The notes under the pieces are model-generated. The model saw only the letters and a list, made by a program, of their open reading frames with translations, did no database searches and was not told where the DNA came from. This document shows positions 22,904-35,185 of a stretch of DNA of 64,000 bases, piece by piece; positions within the stretch are counted from its first letter, which is position 1, and every line of letters starts with the position of its first letter. Origin of the DNA: Escallonia rubra (taxonomy: Eukaryota > Streptophyta > Magnoliopsida > Escalloniales > Escalloniaceae); the NCBI GenBank assembly GCA_033065855.1, contig JAVXUO010003028.1, forward strand, positions 52,262 to 116,261, read 5' to 3'. The position numbers and the translations under genes are program-made.

Positions 22904-23511
22904 TGTTGGATTGAGTATTACTTGGTGGTGCATATGATATAATTTTATTTATTTTACTTGGAATTTAGTATAGGATGAATCCTAGTTTAAAAGAATTAAA
23001 TTTTTTATTGGATTGGTTAGTTAGGGTTAATTGTTTGAAACATGTTTCAATTTATAAAACATAACAAAAAAATACAAAATAGCCTTTTTTTAATTTTAGT
23101 GACGGAATTCCGTCGCTAAAAGTCCTTCTATAGATCAATAAACATTTTTAGAGGCAGATTTTTTGTGACGAATGTTTCTAAAAACATTTTGTGATGGACT
23201 TTTAGTGACGGAAATTCCGTTGCGAAAAGTTTTTTAAATTTTTTTTCCAAAAATTCAGAAATTAGATAAAAATATAAGAAAATATCTTTAGCGACGAAAA
23301 ATTCCGTCGCTAAAAGTAATTAATTCCGTCGGCAAAAGTTTTATTTTTGCTGACGGATCACCAAATTCCGTCGCTAATCTTTTAGCAACGGAGTTTTTAC
23401 CAACGGACTTTTAGCGACGGACAGTCCGTCGCTAAAAGTCTTTACCAACGGAAAGTGAACTTTTAGCGACGGAACTGCCCGTCGCTAAAAGTGTTTTTTC
23501 TTGTAGTGTAC

Positions 23512-25140
23512 ACCTTCTTTCTGCTAAATTATCACCATTCTCCTGTCATCTATCAATTATCATCTCCCATAGCCACCAACATTTCTATGTTTAGACCTCC
23601 ATAGCCGACCGTCATTAGCACACGTCATGCATTTATCTCCTTTCCTCGAAAGTGAAAGTAATAAAATAAAATGATCGTTATTGTCATCTCTACCTCAATC
23701 GCCACCATAACTTTTCCTTAACCTTCCCTCACCGGGCACTGCAAGCATTACCACTTCATCAATCATTACCTCATATATCTTGCCTTTCCAATTCCCGCTA
23801 AGCTATTATGAGTATCTCCCACTACACTCCTGCATTGCGATATTTGTACCACCAATACACTACACTCCTGCATTTATCTCTTTTCCTCTAAGGTGAGAAT
23901 AATAAAATAAATGATCATCATCATTCTCCTATCTCTCATCTGTACTCTAGCATTCCCTATCATGTTTCTTCCTCCACCATGGCCATCGAAACATTATTGC
24001 CATCTGCACTTCCTCAATGTTCAGTCACCCTTAAACCTTACCACCTTCAATCATCAGCTAATCCCTCTAAGACAACAATTTTGTACCATCACCATGAAAT
24101 TTAGACCACCACGGCATCTTACCACAACCCTTTGGGCTAGTATTGAACATCAATCCTCAATCATGAGCTAGTAGCCTTGGATATACCGGTGGAAAGGGTC
24201 GAAGATATTAAACTGATTTAAATTTATAACAATATAGTGTTGTAGTAGTAGTATTGATGGTGCTCACCTTAACAATTGTCAAAGAGACTAAGCTGATATG
24301 TTTAAACTCACAATTACATATCGTGGTCTCTTTAATTCAATGCACTCGTGCACATAAACTCGGCACCTGTTGAAGCAAACTATCAACTTTGAGGACATAC
24401 GATGTTTTTTTTTCTGGTCATTAGAAATCACTTTAAGATGCAACAATGAGGGGGAAAAGGTTATCGGTATGCCATACAAAGAAAATAAAAGAATTGGAAA
24501 AATCAATTTTATGGCTTTTCGTTTCAATAGTTGTGAAAAAGCACTCTAATATAATAAAAAAAGAAATTTCTTTCTGTGTTTCTTTCAAAACCAAATACTA
24601 CCAACATCTTATGAAGAAACTATACTGACCAATTACTGTTAACTATGCTGCTTTGATTCTAAATATTCTAAATCGACTACATTAGATCAATCTAAAACAA
24701 ATGCAAATAGTTAACCTTTCCAATTTCAATTCTCTCCGTTCCTCTCCTACGAACTCTCACTAAACAAAAATGTGTTATGAGTTCTCTCTGATCGGAAAGA
24801 GCACTCATTAAGTTGGTCTTAATTAACGGAATAATGCTAAATATAGGAAATGGTTCTAAATTAAATCTAGCATGATTTTCATATAATAATCAAGATAGAG
24901 AACCATTCTCAGTGTGAAATCATGAAGGAGGAGAAACAGGCACCATTCGTTTAATATAAAACGAAGCATAAACATACAGCTTTTGGATCAATTCATACAT
25001 GCAATTGTAATTTTTGCTCATACTGCTTTGAGCAATCCAGCCATTCAAGAATGCAAGCTATTTATGCATGCACTTTCAGTGCTCCTGTACAAACCATAAC
25101 ATTAATTGTATTTTGCTTAAAAATAGGGGTTACCTGGTAT
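23512..25140. other. Non-coding region between CACTA element 1 and a tandem repeat
   Basis: Contains CCACCA-type patches (23570-24130) and AT-rich sequence. No domain or repeat boundary was recognised. Confidence 0.4.
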
Positions 25141-25430
25141 AGAGACAGCAAAAGTACGGTGGAGGAAGAGAGGATTGATGGATTGAAGGAGCCTTCTTGC
25201 TTCAATAGAATCTAGGCAGGACAGAGGAGTGCTGCTTTTGTGGGTTTGGTTAAAGGAGCAGGGCTACATGGTAGCGTCGACTTGAAGAGTGCACAGTGGA
25301 GGAAGAGGAGATTGACGAATTGAAGGGGGCTTCTCAGTTGGATAAGATCAGCAAACAGGAGTTTTTGTTTTTCTGGGTTTCATAGAGTTATCTGATGTTG
25401 AAAGAGTTTTGTTTTAGGAGAGTCTTGATG
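25141..25430. repeat. ~140-bp tandem duplication
   Basis: A block with GTGGAGGAAGAG, ATTGA.GAATTGAAGG.GGC and TTCT(T/C) occurs near 25158-25200 and again near 25296-25340. Both have CAGGA.AG and TTTTTGTGGGTTT/TTTTCTGGGTTT downstream. It resembles an untranslated or coding fragment, but no protein family was recognised. Confidence 0.5.
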
Positions 25431-25585
25431 TCCCTAGAGAGCCCATATAAGTTAGGGAGACTCTCACAGAGAATGTTAAAGGCTGATTTGTCAAGGAGAG
25501 AAAGCTCTTTAAATTCTATTTGTCGCAAATATGAAAGGCCAAAAATCTTTTGTGTTACAATTTTAAGTGAAGGTTTCAGCTTTAT

Positions 25586-25587
25586 TT

Positions 25588-25618
<31 letters not shown>
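25586..25618. repeat. (AT)n(GT)n microsatellite
   Basis: A short AT run followed by about 10 GT units. Confidence 0.85.
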
Positions 25619-25773
25619 TCGTAATGCGTCTTACAAACTGAAGGCCAAACATGCTTACAACACTCAAGATATTGAGTATGAACCTATATACACAGTTAGG
25701 ATTCAAGTAAGGACTAAAAATCTTATGCATGAACCTATATACATGGTCACAATTGAATTAAGGATTTGACCAA

Positions 25774-27036
25774 GAGTCAAATACGCCATACAACATTGAA
25801 ATATACAGGAAATTTTATTTTGGCTATTGGATTTTTGATTGTTTCAAATCGACTATTTAATTCTTCAATTGACCCCAGTGGGGTCATTCTATCAACTGCA
25901 GGAATGCACAAGGCCGTTAACTCTCTTCGTCAAGGGCAAGTCCCTCACTTTCTTTCTTTTTTCGTTGACTTTTACTGTTCTTCCTCTTCTTCTTCTCCCT
26001 CCACCCACCTACCATCTCACACTACCACACCCCATAGCAACATTGGTTACCCCACCAAAGCCTCACTACCCACCTCCACGACCATAACTAAGCAGCCACC
26101 TCACTCAAGCCTCGCCACCCACCACCAACACCACAACCAAGCCGTTGCCCCACCTATTAGCACCACCATACCTTTATCACAACCACCACCAAAATTGACA
26201 ATATTGAAGAATTAATTTTCAATCAGTGTGTGCACGCGCGTGCGTATGCGTGCGTGCATGCGTACATGCATGTGTGTGTGATTGTGGTTAATTAATCAGT
26301 TTGTGCATGTGTGTGCGTATGATTATTGTAAATTAATCATTGTTTGTGTCCACACTCATGTCTATGTGATTGTGGGCTAATTCAATGAATCATTGTGTGT
26401 ATGTGTATGCGTGCAAGCTAGCATGTGTGTTTGTGATATGGGCAAATTCAATTGTCATGTATGTGCCCGCGCATGGGTACCCTCGTGTGCGCTCACGTGT
26501 TTGTGATTGTGGGGTGGTTGGTAGTGGATTTGTGGCTTTGCTTTATGGTTAATGCTGGTGTTAGTTGATGTCTGGTTTATGCCCAGTGGTTCGAGGTGGT
26601 GTTAGGTTGGAATCATTGTGCTTGGTGATTGATGGTGGAATTATGTTGGTGCCATTGTTGTGCTTGCTGGTGGAGTTATGGTAGTGGTGGTCTGTGCCGA
26701 CATGGTGGTGGTTGGTAGTGGGGTGTTTTACTTATAGGAGGAATCTGGGATGCACAGGCCGGTGGCAGTGGTGCTTGGCAACGTGGAATAAGACAGAAGA
26801 AGCCGAAGTAAAAGAGGAGAGAGAAAATTAAAGGAAAAGATAAAAAAGTGAATGATGGAATTGCCCTAACTAAGCCAGTTAACCGACTTGGGGCAAACAT
26901 AAGCTAACAAAATGACTTCATTCGACAAATTGATTGACGAGTTCAATGGTCACTTTTAATTTACAAAAAAATAAGTTTAATAACCAAATTAAATGAAATC
27001 TGCATTATACTGAGTGGTCAACTGTGTATCTAACTC
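25774..27036. mobile_element. Mutator-like element of the same family as 2860-4028
   Basis: The right end, reverse-complemented, reads GAGTTAGATACACAGTTGAC with CACTC..TATAATGCA following, close to the element at 2860-4028. The left end reads GAGTCAAATACGCC and is more diverged. Inner parts also agree (GGCCGTTAACTC, AAGGGCAAGTCCCTCAC). No matching 9-bp duplication was found. The interior holds CCACCAC-rich sequence and an alternating TGTGTGCG stretch (26225-26500). No transposase. Confidence 0.6.
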
Positions 27037-27049
27037 TTGGTAAATGTAA

Positions 27050-28030
27050 TCTATATTTATATAATATATAATAAACGAAGCGAGAGCTTCTGTACGTGAC
27101 ACATCATCACAGAAATATGGTTTCTTTCCTTGACTCGTCATCACATTATGTTTTCAATGTGAAATAGAAGTATAACTATTATAAGTGTCGCTAAAGGTTT
27201 AAAATATTATCTTGAATGATGTTCTTATTTTTTGAAAAGTTAATTTCCATATTACTAAGCGTTATATAATTGAAAAACTAATTCAAACGTTCTAAAACCC
27301 TAGTTGATTAATGAACTAACTTATTAGGACTTAATTTTAACTATTGTATCTTTAAAACCATTCTCTAATATGAATATAAAAACTCCTATATCTTAAAAAC
27401 GAAAATAACATACTAGATTAAAAGAGAAAAAATAAATGATGCTACAATTGAGATTGAAAAAGATAAGGGATATAGCTTCTTTTCTTGACACGTCATCATA
27501 TTATGTTTTCAATGTGAAATATAATTATAACTATTATAAGTGTCACTAAAGGTTTAAAATAATATCTTGCATGAGATTCTTATTTATTGATAAGTTCATT
27601 TTCATCTTACTAAGCCTTATATAATTGAAAATTAATTCTAAACATTTTAAAACTCTAACTGATTGATGAACAACTTACTAGGACTTAATTTTGACTATTA
27701 CATCCTTCAAAATACTCTCTAATATGAATATAAAAGTTCATATATCTTAAATGAAAATAACATACTAGATTTAGAAGAGAAAAAAATGATGCTACAGTTG
27801 AGAATATTATTTTGGATGGGTTTGTTATTTCTTGATAAGTTAATTTTTCATATTACTAAGCCTTATATAATTGAAAAAGCAATTCTAACGTTCTAAAACT
27901 CTAACTGATTGATGAACTAACTTATTATGACTTAATTTTGGCTATAATATCTGTAAAGCAACTCTCTAACATGAATATAATAACTTATATATATATATCT
28001 TAAAACCGAAAATAGCATATTGGATTTAGA
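27050..28030 (+). mobile_element. Helitron-like 5' end with a ~355-bp tandem repeat
   Basis: The start TCTATATTTATATAAT, an AAACGAAGCGAGAGCTTCTG hairpin-containing block and GTACGTGACA follow an A, typical of plant Helitron 5' ends. A unit with GACTCGTCATCACATTATG, TAAGTGTCGCTAAAGG and TTATATAATTGAAAA is repeated about 355 bp later (27478 on), with a third partial copy from about 27800. No CTRR 3' hairpin terminus was identified, so the right limit is a guess set by the start of gypsy sequence. No Rep/helicase. Confidence 0.45.
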
Positions 28031-28044
28031 AGAGAAAAAAAAGG

Positions 28045-28841
28045 AGATGCCCCCTGCTCCAAAGAGGACAAAGGTCAGTCTTCCCGAGCACTCCCCACGG
28101 TCCATTGAGGAAGACCCTATTTTTCGGCCTATATTGACTATTAGGCGTGAAGACATGGGAATGCCAAACAACCACATCTCCAAGTAGCCTCTTCTTCATG
28201 GTCTTCTTCCCAAAGACAAGTAGGTTCTCCAGAACCAAACTCATGAGTCTTTTGCTTGTTCTTTTGCCCAGGCTGTGTATTCGGTAGGATCTCGCTTTCA
28301 TTATCTTTTATTTTCAACTTGTCTTTCATCTAGCTGACGGTTCCAATCTCGCGCTTCAGATGTATTCCTGCGGATCACAGATGCTATCAAGCTTTGAGAT
28401 GATGAGGGGTGTAGCAGCTATTGATGCTCAAGAGAAAAGAGATAATGTTAAGTAGGCTGAGGCGGCCACTCTTTGCACGGAAGAATTGAGCAAATGCGGG
28501 GCTGATCACTTTGCCATATTGAAGCTTTTGAGAGGAGTTTGGAGAGGGCAAAGAAGAAGATAGTTAAGGCACGAGATCAAGGCATTCGAGACTTCCTTGA
28601 CGGGAATGCGGGGGATGAGTGGCTGAAGAAGCATGCTGATGATGGCCTATAGATCTATGAGATGGGCTTCATGAAGGGTAAGGACATGTTTCCTGAGTGG
28701 GTTCCCGACATCCCTTTAGACGACTTTGTGATGCCCGCAGCTGCGTCTCCATCTGGGGAAACCGTTTTGCCTTCGGAGGCAGGGGATGCAGCTTCTCAAC
28801 CTCCAAAGGATGGCCTTTCAGGCATTGCCCCCGAGCCTTAG
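28045..28841 (+). pseudogene. Antisense ORF of a Tat-lineage gypsy element (decayed)
   Basis: Plus-strand frames between pol and the presumed 3' LTR show protein-like segments. It starts MPPAPKRTKVSLPEHSPRSI at 28045, has ARDQGIRDFLDGN (about 28570) and ends GFMKGKDMFPEWVPDIPLDD with an Ala/Pro/Ser-rich tail at TAG 28839. Stops and frame changes separate the parts. Gypsy elements of the Tat lineage (for example maize Grande) are known to carry such reverse-strand ORFs of unknown role. The assignment rests on position and orientation. Confidence 0.45.
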
Positions 28842-29214
28842 ATTTTGTCTTTATCTCTAGGCTCTTCTTTCTGTTTTTCCAGACTCGGTGTCTTTTATGC
28901 CATTTTAAGGGCTTTGTATGAACTCTATCTTTGTTCATCAAGATATTACCCTCCTTTAAGGGGTGTTTTATTCATGGCACGTGTTCACTACTTGTTTATT
29001 TGGTTTATTCTACCATTCACATAGCGTTATTTGCATTTACTTTGACTCAAACTCTCTATTCGTCACTTAAAGAGTTAGCAAAGAAGCCAGTTCCCTCGCT
29101 CGGCTAAGTTGTGAAGAAGAAAAATTCGGGTGGAGTGATGATGCTCCCATTAACCTTTGTTGCTTCAGGGGTTACATCTGTAGCTAAACCATTGGCCTTT
29201 TACTTGGGTAAATG

Positions 29215-29545
29215 ACCGTTTCTTCCTTGTGTTTTTACAAAGGCCAACATTCTGCTCGGGAAGAATTTTTTGGCTAATTTTGGGCACTCAGCTCGGGCAG
29301 AATGATTGGCCAACATTCTATCTGGGTAGAACATTTTGGCTAACTTCAGACACTCTACTTGGGCAGAGTCTTTGGTCAACATTCTGTTCGGGCAGAATGC
29401 TTTAGTTATCTTAGAGAATCTGCTCGAGCATAATGCTCGGCCAACATTCGGCTCGGGCAAAATGGTTGGTTCCTCTCGGGCACTCTGCTCGGGCAGAGTG
29501 CTCGGCCAAAATTCTGCTTGGGCAGATACTTTGGCCATTAATGCT
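29215..29545. repeat. Minisatellite, ~65-bp period
   Basis: About five imperfect units carry GCTCGGGCAGAATG and TTGGCCAACATTCTG, each made of two ~33-bp halves. It lies between the antisense ORF and pol, a common place for tandem repeats in large Tat-lineage elements. Confidence 0.8.
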
Positions 29546-29750
29546 ACATTATAATAGTGTTCAGGAAAATAACTTTATTGCTTGGGCAAAAAATAGAGTA
29601 TACACTGGATCGTTTAACAACCCATTTATTTATAAAATATGCTAAAGACTATTATAGAAAAGAAATTTTTCATAAGCATTACTGGGGTTTGAGAAGGTCT
29701 GAGCCCCTTATCCCTCCAAAAAAAGAAGTATTTTGCCTCGGGGCAAGATG

Positions 29751-31760
29751 CTACTGATAATAATTTCGCAAATTCTCAGCACTCCAGGTACGAGGGATTA
29801 GGTTTCCAAAAAGTATTCCTAGTGCATAGGCACCTGGCTTAAGTACCATTAGTACACGGTAAGGTCCTTCCCAATTCAGAGATAACTTTTATGTTACTGC
29901 CCTAGGATCATATACTTCTAATTTGTGAAGAACCAAGTCTCCCATTTGAAACTGCTTGGATCGTACCATTTGATTGTAATAGCACGCAACGCGTTGTTTT
30001 ATGACAACGGATTGTTCATGGACTTGAGTCTTAACTTCTTCTATCAGATCAAGATTTCCTCGGAGTCCAACTTCATTGTCTTTTTCATTGAAGTGTAAAG
30101 CTCGTATTGTTGGGACTCCCACCTCAATAGGTAACATTGCCTCTGTCCCAAAGCAGAGTAAGAAGTGTGTTTCTCCTATCACTAAATATGGAGTCGTCCG
30201 ATATGCCCGCAACACCTTCGGGAGTTCGTCGACCCATCCCCCTTTGGCTTTATCTAATTTATTCTTCAGTCCTTGCAAGATGTTTTGATTCATGTTCTCT
30301 GTCTGGCCATTGGATTGCAGATGGGCAACAGAAGTAAAACGTAAATCGATTGAAAAATTTGTGCAAAAGGTTCGGAAGTTATGATTGTCAAAATGTTTCC
30401 TGTTGTCAACGACAAGAGCCTTGGGTACTCCAAAACGGCAGACGACATTCTTCCAAAAGAAATCTTCACATTTGGCCGAAGTAATGGTTGCTAGAGCTTT
30501 TGCTTTGGTCCATTTTGTGAAGTAGTCAATCACCACTATCACAAATCGTGGTGGGACAGATGCTAACGGAAATGGTCCCAGTAGATCAATTCTTCATATG
30601 GAAAAAAGAATTAGAAAGACGACTGAACTCAGAGGGGCGACTGGTGTGTGTGATACTGGGGCAAATTTCTGACACTTGTCACACCTTTGTGTGAATTTAA
30701 TCGCGTCCTTTTGCATCCCCGACCAATAATATCCTTGCCTTAAGATTTTCAGAGCCAAAGTCCTCCCTCCTAGATATTGTCCACCTTTTTGTAGCGCGTA
30801 TAAGGATTCTGATGGGCGTAAATATCTGAGATAAGGAAGGCTGAAGGATTTTTTTATATAAAACCCCTTCCACTAAGGCATATCTAGCAGCTATGACATG
30901 AAGATTTTGTGCTTCATGTCTTTCGCTGGTAACTCTCCTGAAGATAGATACTTGATGATTGAATCCCTCCAACACGGTTCTTGGTCTACCACTCCAACGT
31001 CAGCTTGAGAACTGATACTACACTCCTTGAGGAACTCAAGGTAGACAGAGCGCTGAACTTCTGGGACCTCGGTGGATGCGAGTCTTGACAATGCATCTGC
31101 CTATGTAATTTGATCTCGGGGAATTGGACAAATCGTGAAGTTCTTGAACTTTGATGCCAACGTCTTAACTAGCTGGAGATATTGAACCATTCTTTTATCT
31201 CTGGCTTCATAATCTCCCAAAACATAGTTGACCAATAATTAGGAATCACTATGTACTGATAGTGAATCGACCTTCAAAGCGCGTGCTAGTCTTATTCCCG
31301 CGAGAGGGCCTCATATTCTGCTTTATTGTTTAAAGCCTGGAACCCAAACTGGAGTGCATACTCAATGATAAAACTCTTTGGGCTGATGAGGATGATTCCT
31401 GCGCCACTGCTTCTTACGGCTAAGGAGCCGTCTTCATAAAGATTCCAAGGATCTTGGGCTTCAGAAATCACCAAATGAGGGGGATCTTCAGGTAATGTAC
31501 ATTCAACAATAAAATCTGCTAAGGCTTGAGCCTTGATCGCAGTACGCGGCTTGTACTAGATATCAGACTCCCCTAATTCCACTGACCAATTCACCAATCT
31601 TCCTGATGCCTCGAGGCTCAGTAAAACACTTCTGAGTGGTTGATCCGTTAAAACCGGAATGGTACAAGACTGAAAATATGGTCGGAGACGCCTTGCCAAT
31701 GTGATGAGGGCTAGCGCTATCTTGTCTGTTCACTTTTACCATAATGCTCCTCCATCATTT
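29751..31760 (-). pseudogene. Ty3/gypsy pol fragment, Tat-like lineage (RNase H and integrase)
   Basis: Read leftwards: a remnant of the RT-linked RNase H (RLRPYFQSC, LVNWSVELGE; about 31760-31560), then a second RNase H of the type acquired by Tat elements (LYEDGSLAVRSSGAGIIL and NNKAEYEAL, 31474-31292). Next come a zinc-binding linker and the integrase core (30542-29889), with VVIDYFTKW, VVDNRKHFDN and SNGQTENMNQ covering the three acidic positions. The C-terminal NWEGPYRV and IPRTWSAENLRNYYQ follow, ending at TAG 29751-29753. Stops occur near 31560, 30600 and 29889. There is no chromodomain. gag, protease and most of RT are absent, so the element is truncated. Confidence 0.88.
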
Positions 31761-32689
31761 TCTTTTTCAAAACTGAAGCTTTATAGCAACATGTTACTGA
31801 GAATGAATAATACTCAGTAAGCCTCATTGTTTGCAGATTATCACCAAATCTTAACCGTCAAGGCTAATTTTGCGCTTCTTCTATGAAAACAAAGAGTAAT
31901 GGTGACAAAATTTGAGAAGATTAGGTGACAACAAAGTTGGCACTAGAATTCATGAAAATGTGACAACTCTGATGCTGTCACAACGAATTTCAGATTTCTA
32001 ATACTTACATAAGGTTGTCACTTAAAGTACTGGCCTATAGTAACGACACTTTTTTCACTATAACCTTCAGTGACAAATTTATTTTTATTATGACAACTTG
32101 TCGTTGGTTGTAGAAATACGATCGTCGAGCACTCACTTGGCAAAGATGGTGGTGGTGGCCATTTACTGCTGGTGGAGTTAGGATTCAGTGGTGGTGATTG
32201 TGGATAGGTGGTGGGAGTTGTGGATCGGTTGCGGAATAGTTGGTTGCAGGGTGATTGGCGGAAGTAGGGTAACATTGTTTGTGGTGGGTTGTGGGGCAAT
32301 CAACGATTGTAGTGGTTCGGTTGTATACTTATGGTGTGTTTGGCGATTCGTGGTTCTTGTGGTATTGATGGTGATGTTAAATACTTGAGGTGTTGTTGCT
32401 TTGGTAGTAGGTGCTGGAGTGGTGATGTCGATCCGCTGGTGTTAATGTTGGTGTGGAAGTGATTGTGGTGATTGATGATGATGGTTGTTTGAATATGATG
32501 GTAGGTGACAATAAAACATACAGATAAAATAAAATTGTAGGATTAAAAAAATATATATCTTGAACTATACATGTGGCAAGATGACGGAAAAACTTAAATA
32601 AAAGCCAGATCTGGCCTCCATTTGCAATGGATGGACGACCAGATCACCGGCGCATACACGCTCACACACGCGCGCTCGGTATGTGTGTG
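31761..32689. other. Non-coding; GGTGGTGG-rich stretch
   Basis: AT-rich sequence followed by TGGTGGTTG-like low complexity (32140-32500). No element ends or coding domains were recognised. Confidence 0.45.
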
Positions 32690-33400
32690 TATCACTACAA
32701 GAAAAGGCACTTTAAGTGACGGATAGTTCCGCTACTAAAATTCAACTTTACGTTGGTAAAGACTTTTAGCGACGGACCGTCTGTCGCTAAACTCTGTTGG
32801 CGAAAACCCCGTCGCTAAAAGATTAGCAACGAAATTTGGAGATCCGTCGGGAAAAATAAAACTTTTGCCGACGAAATTAATTATTTTAAGCGATGAAATT
32901 TTCCGTCACTAAGTATATTTTATCTAATTTCTTGGAAAAAATATTTTAAGAAACTTTTAGCAACGGAATTTCATTCGCTAAAAGTCCATCACAAATATTT
33001 TTTAGAAACATTCGTCGCTAAAAAATCTGTCTCTAAAAATATTTATTGATTTATAGAAGGGCTTTTAGTGACGGAATTCTGTCGCTAAAATTAAGAAAGG
33101 CTATTTTGTATTTTTTGTTATTTTTTTTATAAATTCAAACATGCTTCAAACAATTAACCATAACCAACCAATCCAACAACAATTTTAATTCTTTAAACTA
33201 GGATTCATCCTTCACTAAATTCCAAGTAACATAAATAAAATTATATCATATACACCACCAAGTAATACTCAATCCAACAAATTACATGTTCACTACATAC
33301 AATAGATCACATCGTACAAATCCCAAAAACAAAATTATAAGTTTCATGAAATGTAAAAAAATTTAAATCAAGATCCTTGCTCTTCGAGCCTTCACAATAT

Positions 33401-33769
33401 TTATCCATCCACAGTTGTTGCTTGTTTCTCTTTGTCGATCACAACCTGAACAGGAAGATCAGTTGTATAAATTCATTTACAAAGAACAAAATGAATAGAA
33501 GAAGACTACGTGTTAAATTTCAACCAAAAATCCAGTCAAAACCAGCAGCAATAAATTATGAAAAATCATAGAGCTAAAAACAATAATGGAATAGCTAATT
33601 ATTTAATTATATGATAGATGCGCTAGCGAAATTAGCAACCATCTAATAAATCTATATAGCTTCTATGAGCTAAGAGCACACTAGAGGTGCAAATTGTAAA
33701 TGAAACACGTAGCTGGAGTTTCAATGAAAAATGCACCTTAGCATAAGAAAATAAGCCACGCTCATGACC
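33401..33769 (-). pseudogene. Exon-like pieces in CACTA element 2
   Basis: 33769-33737 reads GHERGLFSYAK, bordered by CCCAG and GTGCAT. 33445-33401 reads VVIDKEKQATTVDG then TAA, preceded by a pyrimidine-rich stretch and TTCAG. These correspond to the pieces at 22366-22398 and 22737 in element 1. They look like the last exons of a small gene carried by both elements. Confidence 0.5.
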
Positions 33770-34979
33770 CTGGGATTAGATAACATAAGTAGTCCAAAAT
33801 TTTGATTATACTTTGTTTTCATATCAGCACAAAAGCTCATGGATACTTTACATTATTAAAGTCTTAAAGTTTAATGGGAGAAGCCATGCATCTTTGATGA
33901 CACAAATAACATAATCAAACTTACTGGTCGAGGAGCTGCATGCAAGGGGATGTTCACCTTATTCTTTTCTTGGTTGGGATAGAGTGGCTAGAAGGATATT
34001 GTCATAAGGAGGTATGAAAAACAGGGTCCCTAGTTTAACTGGGACAAAAACGACGACTAGAACTGACATGCTTTTGTAGAGAAAATGAGGGGAAGTAAGT
34101 TCCTAGATCATTTTCTTTCTTCTTCCCCATTTTGATTTTTTTTTTTTCTGTTTTCTCTGAGTAAAAATGCACCCCCGAAAAATAAGTCGAGGTGTTTACA
34201 AGCAGTTATTTAGTTGTTTTAACAATCAAGGGTTAAAAAGAGAAACAAAAACAAAAAGCGGGACAGTAAAACTGGGCAACCAAAAAACCAGAATATTAAA
34301 AAGGAAACAAGCTATGCCCCAGGCTAATAACAAAAGGAGCTAAAAGAAGGTGTTGAAACAATGTGCTACAAGAGAATGACGTACCATGGAAGTTAATAGT
34401 TGTATTTTAGAGCATAAAGGAATCCCAATGGTCAAAACCGACTTGGAAATATACATCATTCCTACTAACCACCTAAACCAGTCTAACAACATTCGAGTGC
34501 GTTAAGTAAGATAGTAGAACAAACCAGTAAGTAGAGCACGATATATGGGAAATAGCAAATTCAAGCATTCTGAAAAATTATAAGCTTTAACAGAATTTTC
34601 CCAAACAGGTTCAACACTAGTAAGCATTATGCTTTGCTTCACTGGGGGAAAAAAAGGAAGGAGGGGGTAGCAATTCTTGTAATAATGTATCTCTTTGACT
34701 TTGGCTTTTTTCCTAGATGTTTCCCTTCCTTCAATAATGTAAAGAAACAACTTAATTACCTATAAATAGATTGTTTCTATGTATTAGAAAAATAAAAAGA
34801 CAAATCCAGATACATTTCGAGCTTACACATTATCAGAATATAGAGGATTAGCTCACAGTATAACGATTTCTACTTATTTGAAAGGAGATGTATAGCATAC
34901 AAAGGACCAATAACTAACAAAATACAGACCAAGTTCTACAAGAATCAAGTTTCTTTCAATGATTTTTAGAATTTTGGGG

Positions 34980-35185
34980 CAAACAATAAGATTGGTATCG
35001 TTAATATGGTCAAATGTAAACAAATTACCTCCCGATGTTTTCTTTTTGGAGGACTGACTAGCTATGGCGCTACTATTTGTTTTGTTCTTTGTATTCTTTG
35101 TAGACCCTTCATTGTCTTCGGTGTCCGTATCCGACGCTGGGGGAATCATCTTCATCGTCACTCCACGGCATCGCCCTTTTCATGG
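34980..35185 (-). pseudogene. Acidic/Ser-Lys-rich exon-like piece in CACTA element 2
   Basis: After TTTTTCAG (minus strand, near 35195) an open frame carries PWSDDEDDS and, after an apparent one-base shift, SDTDTEDNEGSTKNTKNK and SQSSKKKTSG, followed by GGTAATTT, a possible donor. The charged composition is protein-like, but no family was recognised. It was not clearly found in element 1. Confidence 0.35.

Larger units (their letters stand above)
19860..23508 (+). mobile_element. CACTA element 1 (non-autonomous, 3.65 kb)
   Basis: Ends are CATTACAAGAAAAAC (one change from CACTACAAG) and GTTTTTTCTTGTAGTG, with a 3-bp TAC duplication. Both ends carry many subterminal motifs of the form TTTAGCGACGGA/TCCGTCGCTAAA (19875-20150 and 23095-23490), the likely transposase-binding array. 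No TNP2 or partner gene is present. The interior matches CACTA element 2 (32693-35840) in reverse. It includes an ATG-containing block (CCGGCCAACATGGGTGAAG, about 20421) and small exons with splice borders at 22198-22260, 22366-22398 and from 22737, possibly captured host sequence. Confidence 0.9.

Noticed and set aside
32188-32388. ORF in TGGTGGTTG sequence
   Set aside because: Low-complexity stretch with no domain.
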